Shown: in pieces, positions 16,611 through 25,036 of the stretch
How positions within the stretch are numbered: the stretch's first letter is position 1
Layout of the letters: each line of letters opens with the position of its first letter
Assembly: GCA_024693065.1 (NCBI GenBank)
Contig: JAILLP010000023.1
Span: 62,001 to 126,000, forward strand
Direction: 5' to 3'
DNA: 64,000 nucleotides
Source: Paludibacteraceae bacterium
Lineage (GTDB): Bacteria > Bacteroidota > Bacteroidia > Bacteroidales > Paludibacteraceae
Notes under the pieces: model-generated
What the model was told of the DNA's origin: nothing
Database searches by the model: none
The model's input: only the letters and a program-made list of their open reading frames with translations
Made by a program: the position numbers and the translations under genes

Positions 16611-18581
16611 TCATTGTCCGAATTTATCATCGAAATAATATCCAAGACTTTGTTTGTTGGCGATGCAATGCGCGTAGGACCCCAGTTTTTTGCGAAGTCG
16701 GGTGATGTTCACATCGACAGTACGTCCCGTAACCACCACACCCGTCCAAACTTTTTCCATGAGTTGCTGGCGGGAGCAGATGGATCCTCTGCAAGATAGA
16801 AGTTCGTAAAGCAAATTGAACTCCGTGAGCGTGAGATTAATAGGTTCCCCATCAATATAAACCTCCTTCTTGTCGCAATCCATGTGTAATCCGCGGAAGA
16901 AGATGTGACGTCTTCCTATTCGTGCTTCTAGTATGTTAATGATATAATCACCTATTTTTTCGCAACTGGCGATAATGTCGGTACAGAGTGTTGTGACGAT
17001 GTAAGAGTCTCTCTTTGTATTCACATTGGTGATGTTGTCGTTTTTTATTTTATCTCGCAACGCATTGATGTCGTTTTCAATCTCTAACGAAGGTTCAATG
17101 GTTACGTTTTCTCGTCTTCCGTTCATGACAACCATCATCTGAGTGATGGCTTCGTTTACAAGGTGCATCATTTCGTGCATATATTCGTACTGTTGTAGAG
17201 AGAAATCTTCGTCAAGTTCATTTCGTTGATGAATGGTTTGTGAAATCTTCCGACACGAGTCACCGATAGATTCCAATTCTCCTATCATACGTAGCATGGA
17301 ACGTATTTTCCCCTTTGTATCGTCAGACAATCGTTCATTGCTCACCTTCTCCAAATAGGAGGCGATTTCTATTTCCATGCGATCGGCTATTTCTTCGTAT
17401 TTGCAGATTCGCTCGTGTTGACGTTCGATCTCTTTTTTTTCCTTTTCATCGAGCAAACTCCTCACCATGCCAAACATACGTTGCATACGTTCGGCAAAGT
17501 GTATCACCTCTTTTTGCGCTTGAAGTACAGAGATTTCAGGTGTTGTCATGAGTCCTCCGTTGATGAAATGCAGCGTGACAGGTTGTCGTTCCTTCTCGCT
17601 TGTCTCAGGCAAAAGACGACAGACAATTCGTTCTATCTGAGAAACGAAAGGCAATAGGATGGATGTGTTGATTAGGTTGAAGCAGGTATGGAACATGGCC
17701 AGTACAACGGGAAGTCGCGCTACCTGTCCAGATGCTTCAGGATCATAGTTGACCATCCAGCAGACCATATTGACGAATGGGTAGAACACACATAAAACCC
17801 AGAAAACACCGAACACATTGAACAGCAAGTGAGCCAATGCCGCTCGTCGTGCAGGAATGCCCGCACCCATGGCTGCCAGGTTGGCTGTCGCCGTAGTGCC
17901 AATATTCTCGCCCATTACCAGTGCTATGCCAAGGTAGATGGGGAGGACCCCCGTGGAGCAGAGCAAGATGGTGATGGCCATCACAGCAGCCGATGATTGC
18001 ACAACACATGTTATCAGGGTGCCGACAAAGAGAAAAATGAGGATGGTGAAGTGACTGCTTGTGTCGAATGACGAAAAGAAAGCCACTACACTTGCGTTGT
18101 GCTCCAGATCCATGCTTTTTCCTGTGGAGTTGAGCATCACCAACGACCAGAATAGAAAAGCTATTCCAAATAAAAAATCACCAGCCACACGATGTTTCTT
18201 TTTGTAGATGAGCAACATACCCAACATAAAAGCGGGGAAGACAACATTCGACAGATCCACATTGTACCCTAACGACATGATCCAAGCGGTAAGCGTAGTA
18301 CCAATATTAGCTCCCATGATGATGCTGATGGCCTGTGTCAGCGTCAGAAGACCCGCAGAGACAAACGAAACAGTCATAACAGTGGTTGCCGAAGAGGATT
18401 GCACGGCACACGTCACAAACATACCAGTGAGCATACCTGAAATACGGTTGGATGTCATTCTTGCTAATATATGGCGCAACCCTGGTCCAGCCATCTTTTG
18501 CAACGCTTCGCTCATTATCTTCATTCCATAGATAAGCAAAGCAAGAGATCCCAAAAGCTTTATAACGATTCCTATAGTCAT
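16611..18581 (-). CDS. Na+/phosphate cotransporter fused to PhoU and a PhoB-type DNA-binding domain
   Basis: The start at the ATG at 18581 (MTIGIVIKLL) gives 656 residues; a TTG 27 bases upstream is less likely. Residues about 1-320 are two Na/Pi-cotransporter repeats with the signatures AVQSSSATT (near 60) and VVQSSAAVM (near 195). Residues about 345-552 form a PhoU-like helical domain. Residues about 555-656 are a complete OmpR/PhoB winged helix: LTLTEFNLLYELL, SRQQLMEKVW, recognition helix RTVDVNITRLRKKLG, and LGYYF. The frame is continuous, with no stop or shift at the junction. NptA-like proteins with PhoU are common; the added DNA-binding domain is unusual. It may sense phosphate and bind DNA at the membrane. 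Its promoter carries a matching direct repeat. Confidence 0.92.
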   Translation of the reverse strand: MTIGIVIKLLGSLALLIYGMKIMSEALQKMAGPGLRHILARMTSNRISGMLTGMFVTCAVQSSSATTVMTVSFVSAGLLTLTQAISIIMGANIGTTLTAWIMSLGYNVDLSNVVFPAFMLGMLLIYKKKHRVAGDFLFGIAFLFWSLVMLNSTGKSMDLEHNASVVAFFSSFDTSSHFTILIFLFVGTLITCVVQSSAAVMAITILLCSTGVLPIYLGIALVMGENIGTTATANLAAMGAGIPARRAALAHLLFNVFGVFWVLCVFYPFVNMVCWMVNYDPEASGQVARLPVVLAMFHTCFNLINTSILLPFVSQIERIVCRLLPETSEKERQPVTLHFINGGLMTTPEISVLQAQKEVIHFAERMQRMFGMVRSLLDEKEKKEIERQHERICKYEEIADRMEIEIASYLEKVSNERLSDDTKGKIRSMLRMIGELESIGDSCRKISQTIHQRNELDEDFSLQQYEYMHEMMHLVNEAITQMMVVMNGRRENVTIEPSLEIENDINALRDKIKNDNITNVNTKRDSYIVTTLCTDIIASCEKIGDYIINILEARIGRRHIFFRGLHMDCDKKEVYIDGEPINLTLTEFNLLYELLSCRGSICSRQQLMEKVWTGVVVTGRTVDVNITRLRKKLGSYAHCIANKQSLGYYFDDKFGQ

Positions 18582-18605
18582 GATTCCATTTATTGCATGA
18601 TGATA

Positions 18606-18613
18606 CAAAATTA
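18606..18613 (-). promoter_or_regulatory. -7 promoter box of the transporter fusion gene
   Basis: TAATTTTG on the minus strand, 24 bases upstream of the ATG at 18581. Confidence 0.55.
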
Positions 18614-18646
18614 AGATGAAGTGACCATAATCGGGAAAAAGTAGGT

Positions 18647-18664
18647 GTTACAAATTGGTTACAA
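18647..18664 (-). promoter_or_regulatory. PhoB-box-like direct repeat (7-4-7)
   Basis: GTTACAA at 18647-18653 and again at 18658-18664, separated by ATTG (plus-strand reading; TTGTAAC on the coding strand). The 11-base period is that of DNA sites bound by tandem OmpR/PhoB winged-helix domains. It lies 33 bases upstream of the -7 box, the position of an activator site, in front of a gene that itself encodes such a domain. Confidence 0.6.
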
Positions 18665-18737
18665 TTAGCAAAAAAAAACATATCGAAATCATATAGGATG
18701 CGGGCATCACGTTTCCGAAATCATGTCCGCGAACGCA

Positions 18738-18763
18738 TAGAGATGCGGCGCGCCACGTCTCTA
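18738..18763. repeat. REP-like palindrome
   Basis: Arms TAGAGATG and CGTCTCTA pair with one wobble around a GC-rich centre (CGGCGCGCCA). It is followed directly by a gene-end remnant at 18766. Confidence 0.6.
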
Positions 18764-18765
18764 CA

Positions 18766-18798
18766 ATGCCTGCTCATGGGGTCTATGTCGTGAAGTAA
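18766..18798 (+). pseudogene. C-terminal remnant of a Cys-repeat surface protein
   Basis: Reads MPAHGVYVVK then stop. It is nearly identical in bases to 16492-16524, inside the C-terminal domain of the gene at 15196, where the same ten codons occur. It looks like the leftover end of a lost paralogue next to a REP element. Confidence 0.5.
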
Positions 18799-18906
18799 CG
18801 ACTGGAAATAATAATCCCCCTCCATATTCGAAAAAATATGCCTACATGTACCACGTTATGGTACAACGGTCTCCTACTTTTGCTGTGAACTTAATTGCAA
18901 AATGGT

Positions 18907-19461
18907 ATGGAGATAAAAGTGAAGATTAATTTCGCAGAGGAAAGGAAGACGTTCATTCTTTTCTGGAATCCGGAGATTTCGAGTTTTAAGATGTCTGACT
19001 ATCAGGGTCTTTTGGACTCTCGGTGGGAAGAGTTGAATTGGTCTGTCTGGGATTATCGTCAGGCGCAAGAGGACGATCGCTTCTTTATGGTGCGTTGCGG
19101 TGAAGGGAATACGGGCATCTGCATGAGTGGCACCTTCAGTTCCAAACCTTACTACGGTGAGGATTGGTCGGGAAAGGGACGTGATGTGCACTACATGGAT
19201 CTGGAGCGGGATGTGGTCATCCACCCCGACTATTGCCCGATTCTTACGACTGCCGAATTGCAGGCTGCCATCCCGGACTTCGATTGGACGGGTGGACATT
19301 CGGGCAGGCTCCTTGATGAGGAGTACGCAAAAAAGTTGGAACTGCTTTGGCAAGAGTTCTTGAAGAAGAACGAGGAGATGTTCCTTGTGCGTGCCGCTCG
19401 TTATGACTCTGACGATGAGGATTCCGACTCGGATGAGGAGGATGAAGAGGAGGATGATTGA
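18907..19461 (+). CDS. Conserved-looking hypothetical protein with acidic tail
   Basis: I choose the ATG at 18907 (MEIKVKINFAEERKTF), 184 residues; the frame from the TTG at 18895 adds four. The body is a compact single domain rich in aromatic residues (FFMVRCGEGNTGICMSGTF, DWSGKGRDVHYMDL, DFDWTGGHSGRLL), with no signal peptide or membrane segment. The last 18 residues are almost all Asp, Glu and Ser (DSDDEDSDSDEEDEEEDD). I do not recognise the family with certainty; homologues probably exist in Bacteroidales. A -7-like box (TACTTTTG) sits about 30 bases upstream. Confidence 0.72.
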   Translation: MEIKVKINFAEERKTFILFWNPEISSFKMSDYQGLLDSRWEELNWSVWDYRQAQEDDRFFMVRCGEGNTGICMSGTFSSKPYYGEDWSGKGRDVHYMDLERDVVIHPDYCPILTTAELQAAIPDFDWTGGHSGRLLDEEYAKKLELLWQEFLKKNEEMFLVRAARYDSDDEDSDSDEEDEEEDD

Positions 19462-19476
19462 TCGTTCAATCATCCT
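19451..19476. terminator. Hairpin at convergent gene ends
   Basis: An 11-base stem (19451-19461 with 19466-19476) overlaps the stop codon of the acidic-tail protein. There is no strong T-run, so termination is plausible but weakly supported. Confidence 0.4.
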
Positions 19477-19487
19477 ATCTCCTTCGT

Positions 19488-20339
19488 TTATTTAGCTTGT
19501 GTGGGTGGGAAAAGGTCCTCGTATTCGATTTCAAAAAATGGATACTCGAATACCCTTTCCCCCTCTTTGCTGTCTATGCGGTCTACGATGACTAAATATA
19601 ATTCCCTTATTCGCTCCATTTCCATCTTGAATTGCGATAGTGATTCTCCTTCTAATAGGGGCCCGAATCCGGAGCAACATGGAAAGTTGGGATTGTATTC
19701 CAAAAGCCTTAATTGGAAATACTTGATGTCGACCTTTTCTCCGTTGAGAGTCGCATTGACACGGATGGGCCGATTAAAGTCGAGTGGCGCTCCTGATCGA
19801 ACGACTTTTTTTGTGAAGTCTCTGATATAGATGTGTGACTCAACATATATGCGTGATAATTCATGTTTGTCGATTTTCCTCCATTCATGTATGATGGATA
19901 CGGACTGTGGCTTCCCCTCCTTGTCGACACCTGTGAATGTGACAATGCTGGGATTCCTCGGGAAACTATATGCTTGGTAGACATTGTTTTGCACATCCTG
20001 TACCCTTATTTTGACGGTGTCCGCACCTGCGACAGGGGCGAGGAATAGACTTTGTATCTCAAAAACATCATTGCCCATGTATGAGCCTGTGCGTTTTTTC
20101 CCTATCGAATCTATTCTGCCATTTTCCACTTGTATGTATCGCTTGTTCGAGCTCTTGGATTTCTGCAATGACATGAACCCGATTCTAGACGGGTTGATCA
20201 CCGCTATGTTATGAGCGTCCGGAATGGAGACTTCGAATTTCGCTATGGAGTCCGCCTTTGTTTGGGCCTGTGTCAGGGCGTTCGCCGTAAGGCTCAACAA
20301 CCCGATGAGGAATACTTTGATGATTGACACTCTATCCAT
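19488..20339 (-). CDS. Secreted protein of unknown function
   Basis: A 283-residue protein with a signal peptide (MDRVSIIKVFLIGLLSLTANALTQAQ). The mature part is beta-rich with no repeats and no motif I recognise. A two-cysteine pair (FPCCSGFGP, about residue 224) is the most conspicuous feature. It is probably periplasmic or surface-located. It follows the phosphatase gene by 21 bases on the same strand and is probably co-transcribed with it. Confidence 0.7.
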   Translation of the reverse strand: MDRVSIIKVFLIGLLSLTANALTQAQTKADSIAKFEVSIPDAHNIAVINPSRIGFMSLQKSKSSNKRYIQVENGRIDSIGKKRTGSYMGNDVFEIQSLFLAPVAGADTVKIRVQDVQNNVYQAYSFPRNPSIVTFTGVDKEGKPQSVSIIHEWRKIDKHELSRIYVESHIYIRDFTKKVVRSGAPLDFNRPIRVNATLNGEKVDIKYFQLRLLEYNPNFPCCSGFGPLLEGESLSQFKMEMERIRELYLVIVDRIDSKEGERVFEYPFFEIEYEDLFPPTQAK

Positions 20340-20360
20340 AATCGTTGGGTATGAAAGTTT

Positions 20361-20993
20361 TTATTTATTATTCAGACCATCTCCCGTCTGCTTCCCACCA
20401 AGGCGTGCGGCGGATTTGCGGATGAAGCGTGGAATGTTCGACCAGATGGAGTGGTAGTTATATCCTCCGTTCTTCATCTCCTCGATCGCCTCGTCGGGTG
20501 TCCATCCTTGGCGTAGGATGCGGTACATGGCGCACATGGTGCCTGTGCGGTCCGCCCCGTGCTGGCAATGCACCAAGATGGGGGCGTTGCTTGTGTCGTC
20601 CACGATCGCAAGGAACTCCTTGACGTACTCGTCCTTCATGTGACCCGTGAATATATCGATGCGCTTCGCTTGCAGTGGCAGGTCGCCTATCTCGTCCAAG
20701 TCGGAATGCCTGTCACGTAGGTTGACGACCGTCTTTATCCCCATCGCCGCGAGGTTCGCCATTCCCTCGCTCGTAGGCTGGGCGCTGCGGTAGAGTCCGT
20801 CCGAGACCTTGTGCAGGTTCGGTACGCCAGCCAGGGTGATGGGTTCCGCCCACTTGGCGGGACGAACCGTCGTCACGGTCTTGTCCGTGCCCTCCTTGTC
20901 AATGGCGTGCACGGAAATAATCCCTATGCCGAGGATGGCAACGCAGATGATTGCCAACCAGATGTTTCGTCTTTTGTGGGTGTGTTTCTCCAT
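20361..20993 (-). CDS. Membrane-anchored dual-specificity / tyrosine phosphatase
   Basis: A 210-residue protein with an N-terminal hydrophobic anchor (residues 11-29) and a phosphatase domain with the PTP active site HCQHGADRTG (Cys143, Arg149), matching C-x5-R. Upstream LYRSAQPTSEGMANLAAMGIKTVVNLRD is typical of DSP-like bacterial phosphatases. The anchor suggests that the domain faces the periplasm or is exported, but the topology is not certain. Whether it acts on phosphotyrosine, lipids or inositol phosphates cannot be said. It lies 10 bases after the Cys-repeat gene. Confidence 0.88.
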   Translation of the reverse strand: MEKHTHKRRNIWLAIICVAILGIGIISVHAIDKEGTDKTVTTVRPAKWAEPITLAGVPNLHKVSDGLYRSAQPTSEGMANLAAMGIKTVVNLRDRHSDLDEIGDLPLQAKRIDIFTGHMKDEYVKEFLAIVDDTSNAPILVHCQHGADRTGTMCAMYRILRQGWTPDEAIEEMKNGGYNYHSIWSNIPRFIRKSAARLGGKQTGDGLNNK

Positions 20994-21003
20994 CTTTTTA
21001 TGT

Positions 21004-22497
21004 TTATAATTCTACCTTTTGACTCTTGTTGCCGATCTTAACGATATAGACACCTTTATGACTCATGGTCAGTTTCGTTTCTTCTTTGTTGGCTTTCTCT
21101 TTCGCTATAAGTGAGCCTGTGAGGTTATACACCTCCACGTCCGTTTGGGCTCCGGTGACGAAGATAGTAAGATCTGAAGTGCGAATCGACCATGGAGCGT
21201 CGGCGCCGATTCCGTCAACTCCCACATCTGTATATACCACGTCCCAACCTTCTGGAATTCTGCTGATTCCATATTCTTCTGGCAATGCGCTTGGACAGTA
21301 GAATGTGCCGGTTGGAGCGACATCTAACACCCATGAAATCGTTGCTGTATAATCCCATCCTGAAAAGTTCACCGTGATAGAGGATAGGTTGGGACATAAA
21401 CGGAACATGTCTGTATAGCAAGCGTCGAATATATCTGAGGCAGGTAAGTCTGGCGCTTTTGTCAAGCTACTGCAACACATGAACATATATTTGTAGCAAT
21501 ATTGTGCCATTTGGGTGGCGGGCAGTTCCGGCGCTTGGGTCAGACTGGTGCAACCCTCAAACATCGAATTGTAGCAACCATACTCCATCTTCCTGGCAGG
21601 CAATCGGGGCGCTTGTGTTAGACCTGTACAGTGAGAAAACATTCCCCAATAGCATTGAAAGGCTAATTCTGTGGCAGGTAGCGCTGGTGCTTGCTTCAAG
21701 CTGTCACATTCGGCAAACATTAGTACGTAGCAATCAGACGCCAATGTTGTGGCGGGCAGTTCTGGTGCCTCTTTTAAATTGGCACAACTTGCGAACATGC
21801 TCTCGTAACAGGAGGGTGCCAGCTCCATGGCAGGTAATTTGGGCGCTTTTGTCAAAGTAGAGCAAGCTGCAAACATGTAACTGTAACAATCGGAAGCTAA
21901 ATGTGTGGCCGGCAGTTCGGGCGCAGATTCTAGTTCATAACAGCCAAAGAACATTGATTCGTAGCAACCTGGGGCTAATTGCTCGGCCGGCAGTTCTGGC
22001 GCTTGTCGCAGATTGCGGCAAAAATTGAACAAGCCGTAGTAGCAATGGTCAGTCAGTGTTGTGGCGGGCAGTTCCGGCGCTTTCGTCAAGTCTGAGCAAT
22101 CATCGAATAGTTCGCAAAAGCAATGCGAGTTGGGAATCACTAGACTCTCTCCTTCACCGTCAATCAGACTCATTATACTTCCGCTGGCGGCAATGGGTTT
22201 TTCTAAGACAAACGATGTATACATATCCAAATCCTGATTAAAACCACCAGGGTTATTACCTTTCAATAATACTTTATCCCCTATTTGGGGCAAATAGATT
22301 ATAACCCCATCGCTAAGTTTATCCCATGTCTCTCCATCGTCTCGTGAGTATTGTATGTCGGGGTCGTTTCCTCCATGGTTTTCTATTTTGAACGAACACA
22401 TGTAGTCTTCTGCGGTGAAAGTCATGTAGTTGGCTGCGAAAATGGTGCTAGTAGCGCATTGCAGTAGAATAATAAGGCTTATTAATTTCTTGTACAT
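21004..22497 (-). CDS. Secreted Cys-repeat (LRR-like) surface protein, 9 repeats
   Basis: A 497-residue paralogue of the protein at 15196, on the opposite strand. It has a signal peptide (MYKKLISLIILLQCATSTIFA), the same N-terminal domain (DPDIQYSRDDGETWDKL, ASGSIMSLIDGEGESLVIP), then nine 26-residue units of the form LTxAPELPATxLxxxCYxxMFxxC, and a C-terminal domain ending GVYVIKIGNKSQKVEL. The change from seven to nine units fits expansion or loss by recombination between repeats. The tail resembles a type A sorting domain, but no secretion machinery is in this window. Confidence 0.82.
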   Translation of the reverse strand: MYKKLISLIILLQCATSTIFAANYMTFTAEDYMCSFKIENHGGNDPDIQYSRDDGETWDKLSDGVIIYLPQIGDKVLLKGNNPGGFNQDLDMYTSFVLEKPIAASGSIMSLIDGEGESLVIPNSHCFCELFDDCSDLTKAPELPATTLTDHCYYGLFNFCRNLRQAPELPAEQLAPGCYESMFFGCYELESAPELPATHLASDCYSYMFAACSTLTKAPKLPAMELAPSCYESMFASCANLKEAPELPATTLASDCYVLMFAECDSLKQAPALPATELAFQCYWGMFSHCTGLTQAPRLPARKMEYGCYNSMFEGCTSLTQAPELPATQMAQYCYKYMFMCCSSLTKAPDLPASDIFDACYTDMFRLCPNLSSITVNFSGWDYTATISWVLDVAPTGTFYCPSALPEEYGISRIPEGWDVVYTDVGVDGIGADAPWSIRTSDLTIFVTGAQTDVEVYNLTGSLIAKEKANKEETKLTMSHKGVYIVKIGNKSQKVEL

Positions 22498-22863
22498 TTT
22501 GGTTGTGAATTGTAGTTATAATAGATTTCACAAATGTAGCAATTCTATTTTGAACAGATGTATATTCTTATATTTATATTTTATCTTCTTGTTGCTTTAT
22601 GCATTATCGAAAACGTTCCCGGAAAGAAGAAATATCAGCCCTGAAATAAAAAAATCACTCGAAAATTTTGCAGTTTCAAAAAATTAAACTATATTTATAT
22701 AAAGCGTTAGTTAAACGTGATAGATGAGAAGCAGATATTAGATATATAAAGACGGTTGTATTTAAGATGTATGTATGAGAAAGGGTGTTGATGAGTAACG
22801 GAAGAGGATGACAAATTTGTAAGGTATGTGTAATTCCTAAAGATTGTGAAAGGAGATTGGCTT
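22498..22863. other. AT-rich divergent intergenic region
   Basis: 366 bases between divergent genes. It holds a minus-strand -7 box TACATTTG (22531-22538) for the Cys-repeat gene. An AGGAG at 22851-22855, 8 bases before the lipoprotein ATG, is unusual because few genes here have a Shine-Dalgarno match. I see nothing else. Confidence 0.55.
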
Positions 22864-24102
22864 ATGAAAACGAATAGATTTATACTTCCTATATTGATGT
22901 TGGGTGTTGTTGCATCTTTCTTTTCCTGTAAGGAAGACAACGATAATGCTCTCGAGGAGGGCATGGGTAAGAGAAATAGCGATGTTCCTCAAGAAGTGTT
23001 CTATCATTGCAAGATCACGAACGCGGAGGAGTTGTTCTCTTTCGCTGAGCGAGTGAACAAGGGAGAGCGTAGTCTGAATGCGAGGTTGATGAACGACATC
23101 GACATTTCGGACAGGGATTGGACGCCGATTGCCTGCGTGGTGGATGAAGCATCCCTGAAGGCTGGAGAGAAAGCCGCTTCGGCATATAATGGCGTGTTCA
23201 ACGGCAGTGGACATCAGATCATCGGACTGAAGCTGGTGGGCGAGGACAAGGATGCCTCCGCATTTGTCGGAGTCTTGGGTTCTTCGGGTGTTGTGGAAAA
23301 TGTGATTTTCTCCCACTTGAATGTGGATGCGGGTAATGGTACAGCCGCAATCTGCGCATATTCTCAAGGCTTCCTGTTCGGTTGTACTGTCCTTTCGGGC
23401 GAGGTGACCGGATCCAGTGATGTGGCTGGCGTATGCGCCTACAATTATGGATTGATTAAGAAGTGCTATAATCAAGCGATTATACGTGGAGAAGGAGCTG
23501 CTGCAGGCATATGCGCCTATAACAAGATGGGTGTTATTACCGAGTGTGAGAACTCTGGTGAGGTGGTTGGTGTCTCCAATGCTCCTGCCGGTGGTGTGGC
23601 TTGTGTGAACGACCAACTCGTCATCAACTGCATGAACCATGGCAAGGTGAGAAGCGGGTTCCCTGATGAGGGACTTGGTGGCATCTGTGCCCAAAATCGT
23701 TCGCTCGTCTATAACTGCCTTAATGATGGAGAGGTGGATGGAGGCGTTAGCGCTGTGGGCGGTATCTGCGGTAAGCTGATCGGTGATAGTAAGGCTGAAT
23801 TGCTCAACTGCATCTCCACCGGTCCGGTTAAGCCTGTCAAGAAGGAGTACGTGGGCGCTATCTGTGGATGGTCCACAGGAAACTGTAAGGTGACCGACTG
23901 CTATTATGGTCCGGAGAAATCCCAATTGACGGATGGAATGGGCGGACAACCTGCCAACTATGCCACTATGTGTTCCACTATCCGCAACTACTTGAACAGA
24001 CAAGTGGATGAGGTGGGCGAGTTGAAGGTGCATACCTTGTTCGGTAACTGCTCCGTTTCGATGATGCCTTGGAAGACGGTGGATAAGGCAATTAGGTTCT
24101 GA
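22864..24102 (+). CDS. GLUG-like repeat lipoprotein
   Basis: The ATG at 22864 (MKTNRFILPILMLGVV) gives a lipoprotein signal with lipobox FFSC; the six codons upstream are not needed. The 412-residue protein has repeats of about 25-30 residues of the GLUG kind (AICAYSQGFLFGCTVLSGEV, GVCAYNYGLIKKCYNQAII, GICAYNKMGVITECENSGEV), which form a right-handed beta-helix in related proteins. It is probably surface-exposed. No enzyme motif is seen. pgeF follows after 19 bases. Confidence 0.82.
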   Translation: MKTNRFILPILMLGVVASFFSCKEDNDNALEEGMGKRNSDVPQEVFYHCKITNAEELFSFAERVNKGERSLNARLMNDIDISDRDWTPIACVVDEASLKAGEKAASAYNGVFNGSGHQIIGLKLVGEDKDASAFVGVLGSSGVVENVIFSHLNVDAGNGTAAICAYSQGFLFGCTVLSGEVTGSSDVAGVCAYNYGLIKKCYNQAIIRGEGAAAGICAYNKMGVITECENSGEVVGVSNAPAGGVACVNDQLVINCMNHGKVRSGFPDEGLGGICAQNRSLVYNCLNDGEVDGGVSAVGGICGKLIGDSKAELLNCISTGPVKPVKKEYVGAICGWSTGNCKVTDCYYGPEKSQLTDGMGGQPANYATMCSTIRNYLNRQVDEVGELKVHTLFGNCSVSMMPWKTVDKAIRF

Positions 24103-24121
24103 TGATTCTGGGGAAGCCTGC

Positions 24122-24895
24122 ATGATAGCTGACAGTAGGAAAAATGGCGAGGTGACCACCTTCTTCACGGATCGTGAAGGGGGTGTGAGCCAAGGGTGTT
24201 TCGCTTCGTTCAATCTAGGCTACTTTTCTGGTGATGAACGTTCCTGCGTGGACGAAAACCGTTCTCTTCTTTGCGGTGTGTTAGGCATCCCGCCGGAGAG
24301 CCTCATCGTGCCGAACGAGGTGCATGGCAACCGGGTGATGGTGATAGACCAAGACACCCTGCTGGTACCGATGGCTGAGCGTGACGAGTTTTTCAAGTGC
24401 GACGCTTTGGTCACGACGTGCAGGAATGTTTGTCTGGGCGTGACGGTGGCGGATTGCGTGCCGGTGCTCTTCTACGATGAGGAGCACCATGTGATCGCGG
24501 CGGCCCATGCGGGTTGGAAGGGCATCGTCTCCGATGTCCTGGGTGAAACGGTGAAGCGCATGTGCGAAGTCTCCTTCGTGGTTCCCTCAGGTCTGACCGC
24601 TGAGATCTGGCCCTCCATATCAGCCCCTCGTTTCGAGGTGGGCGAGGAGGTGGTGGATCGTTTCCAATCGCTCTTTCCCGAAAAAGAAATGTCTGGCATA
24701 CTGGTACGCGAAGGGTATCCTAAGCCCCATATCAATCTCCGTGGGGCGGTGCGTGCCAGATTGCTGGCATTGGGCTTGCGGGACGCACGTATATGGACGC
24801 ATCCGGACTGCACCTTCTCTGATCCGCGTTATTTCTCCGCCAGACGTGACGGATTCGCTTGCGGACGGATGGTGGCGGGAATCTTAGTGAATTAA
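24122..24895 (+). CDS. pgeF: PgeF/YfiH-family protein (laccase-domain, peptidoglycan editing factor)
   Basis: A 257-residue protein with the multi-copper-oxidase-like YfiH fold: TVADCVPVLF and AAHAGWKGIV carry the conserved Cys and His that bind metal, and HPDCTFSDPRYFSARRD closes the domain. In E. coli the protein removes mis-incorporated serine from peptidoglycan precursors; other members act on purine nucleosides, so the exact activity is open. It has no signal peptide and is probably cytoplasmic. Confidence 0.93.
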   Translation: MIADSRKNGEVTTFFTDREGGVSQGCFASFNLGYFSGDERSCVDENRSLLCGVLGIPPESLIVPNEVHGNRVMVIDQDTLLVPMAERDEFFKCDALVTTCRNVCLGVTVADCVPVLFYDEEHHVIAAAHAGWKGIVSDVLGETVKRMCEVSFVVPSGLTAEIWPSISAPRFEVGEEVVDRFQSLFPEKEMSGILVREGYPKPHINLRGAVRARLLALGLRDARIWTHPDCTFSDPRYFSARRDGFACGRMVAGILVN

Positions 24896-24947
24896 GAATT
24901 AAGAATTTTGAATTGTTTTCCTGATTGAAGGAAATCTTCCTATCCAT

Positions 24948-24971
24948 GCGAGTTGGACGCTCGCTTTTTTT
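24948..24971 (+). terminator. Rho-independent terminator after pgeF
   Basis: GCGAG (24948-24952) pairs with CTCGC (24960-24964) and is followed by seven T. Just upstream is a short AAGAATT repeat of the kind found at 55870. Confidence 0.7.
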
Positions 24972-25005
24972 ATTTATTTAACTACCGAATTTCTTGAAAA
25001 TTTAT

Positions 25006-25013
25006 TAAGTTTG
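25006..25013 (+). promoter_or_regulatory. -7 promoter box of nitroreductase operon
   Basis: TAAGTTTG fits TAnnTTTG and is 24 bases upstream of the nitroreductase ATG. Confidence 0.5.
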
Positions 25014-25036
25014 TTTCCTGAAATATTTTATGTGAT

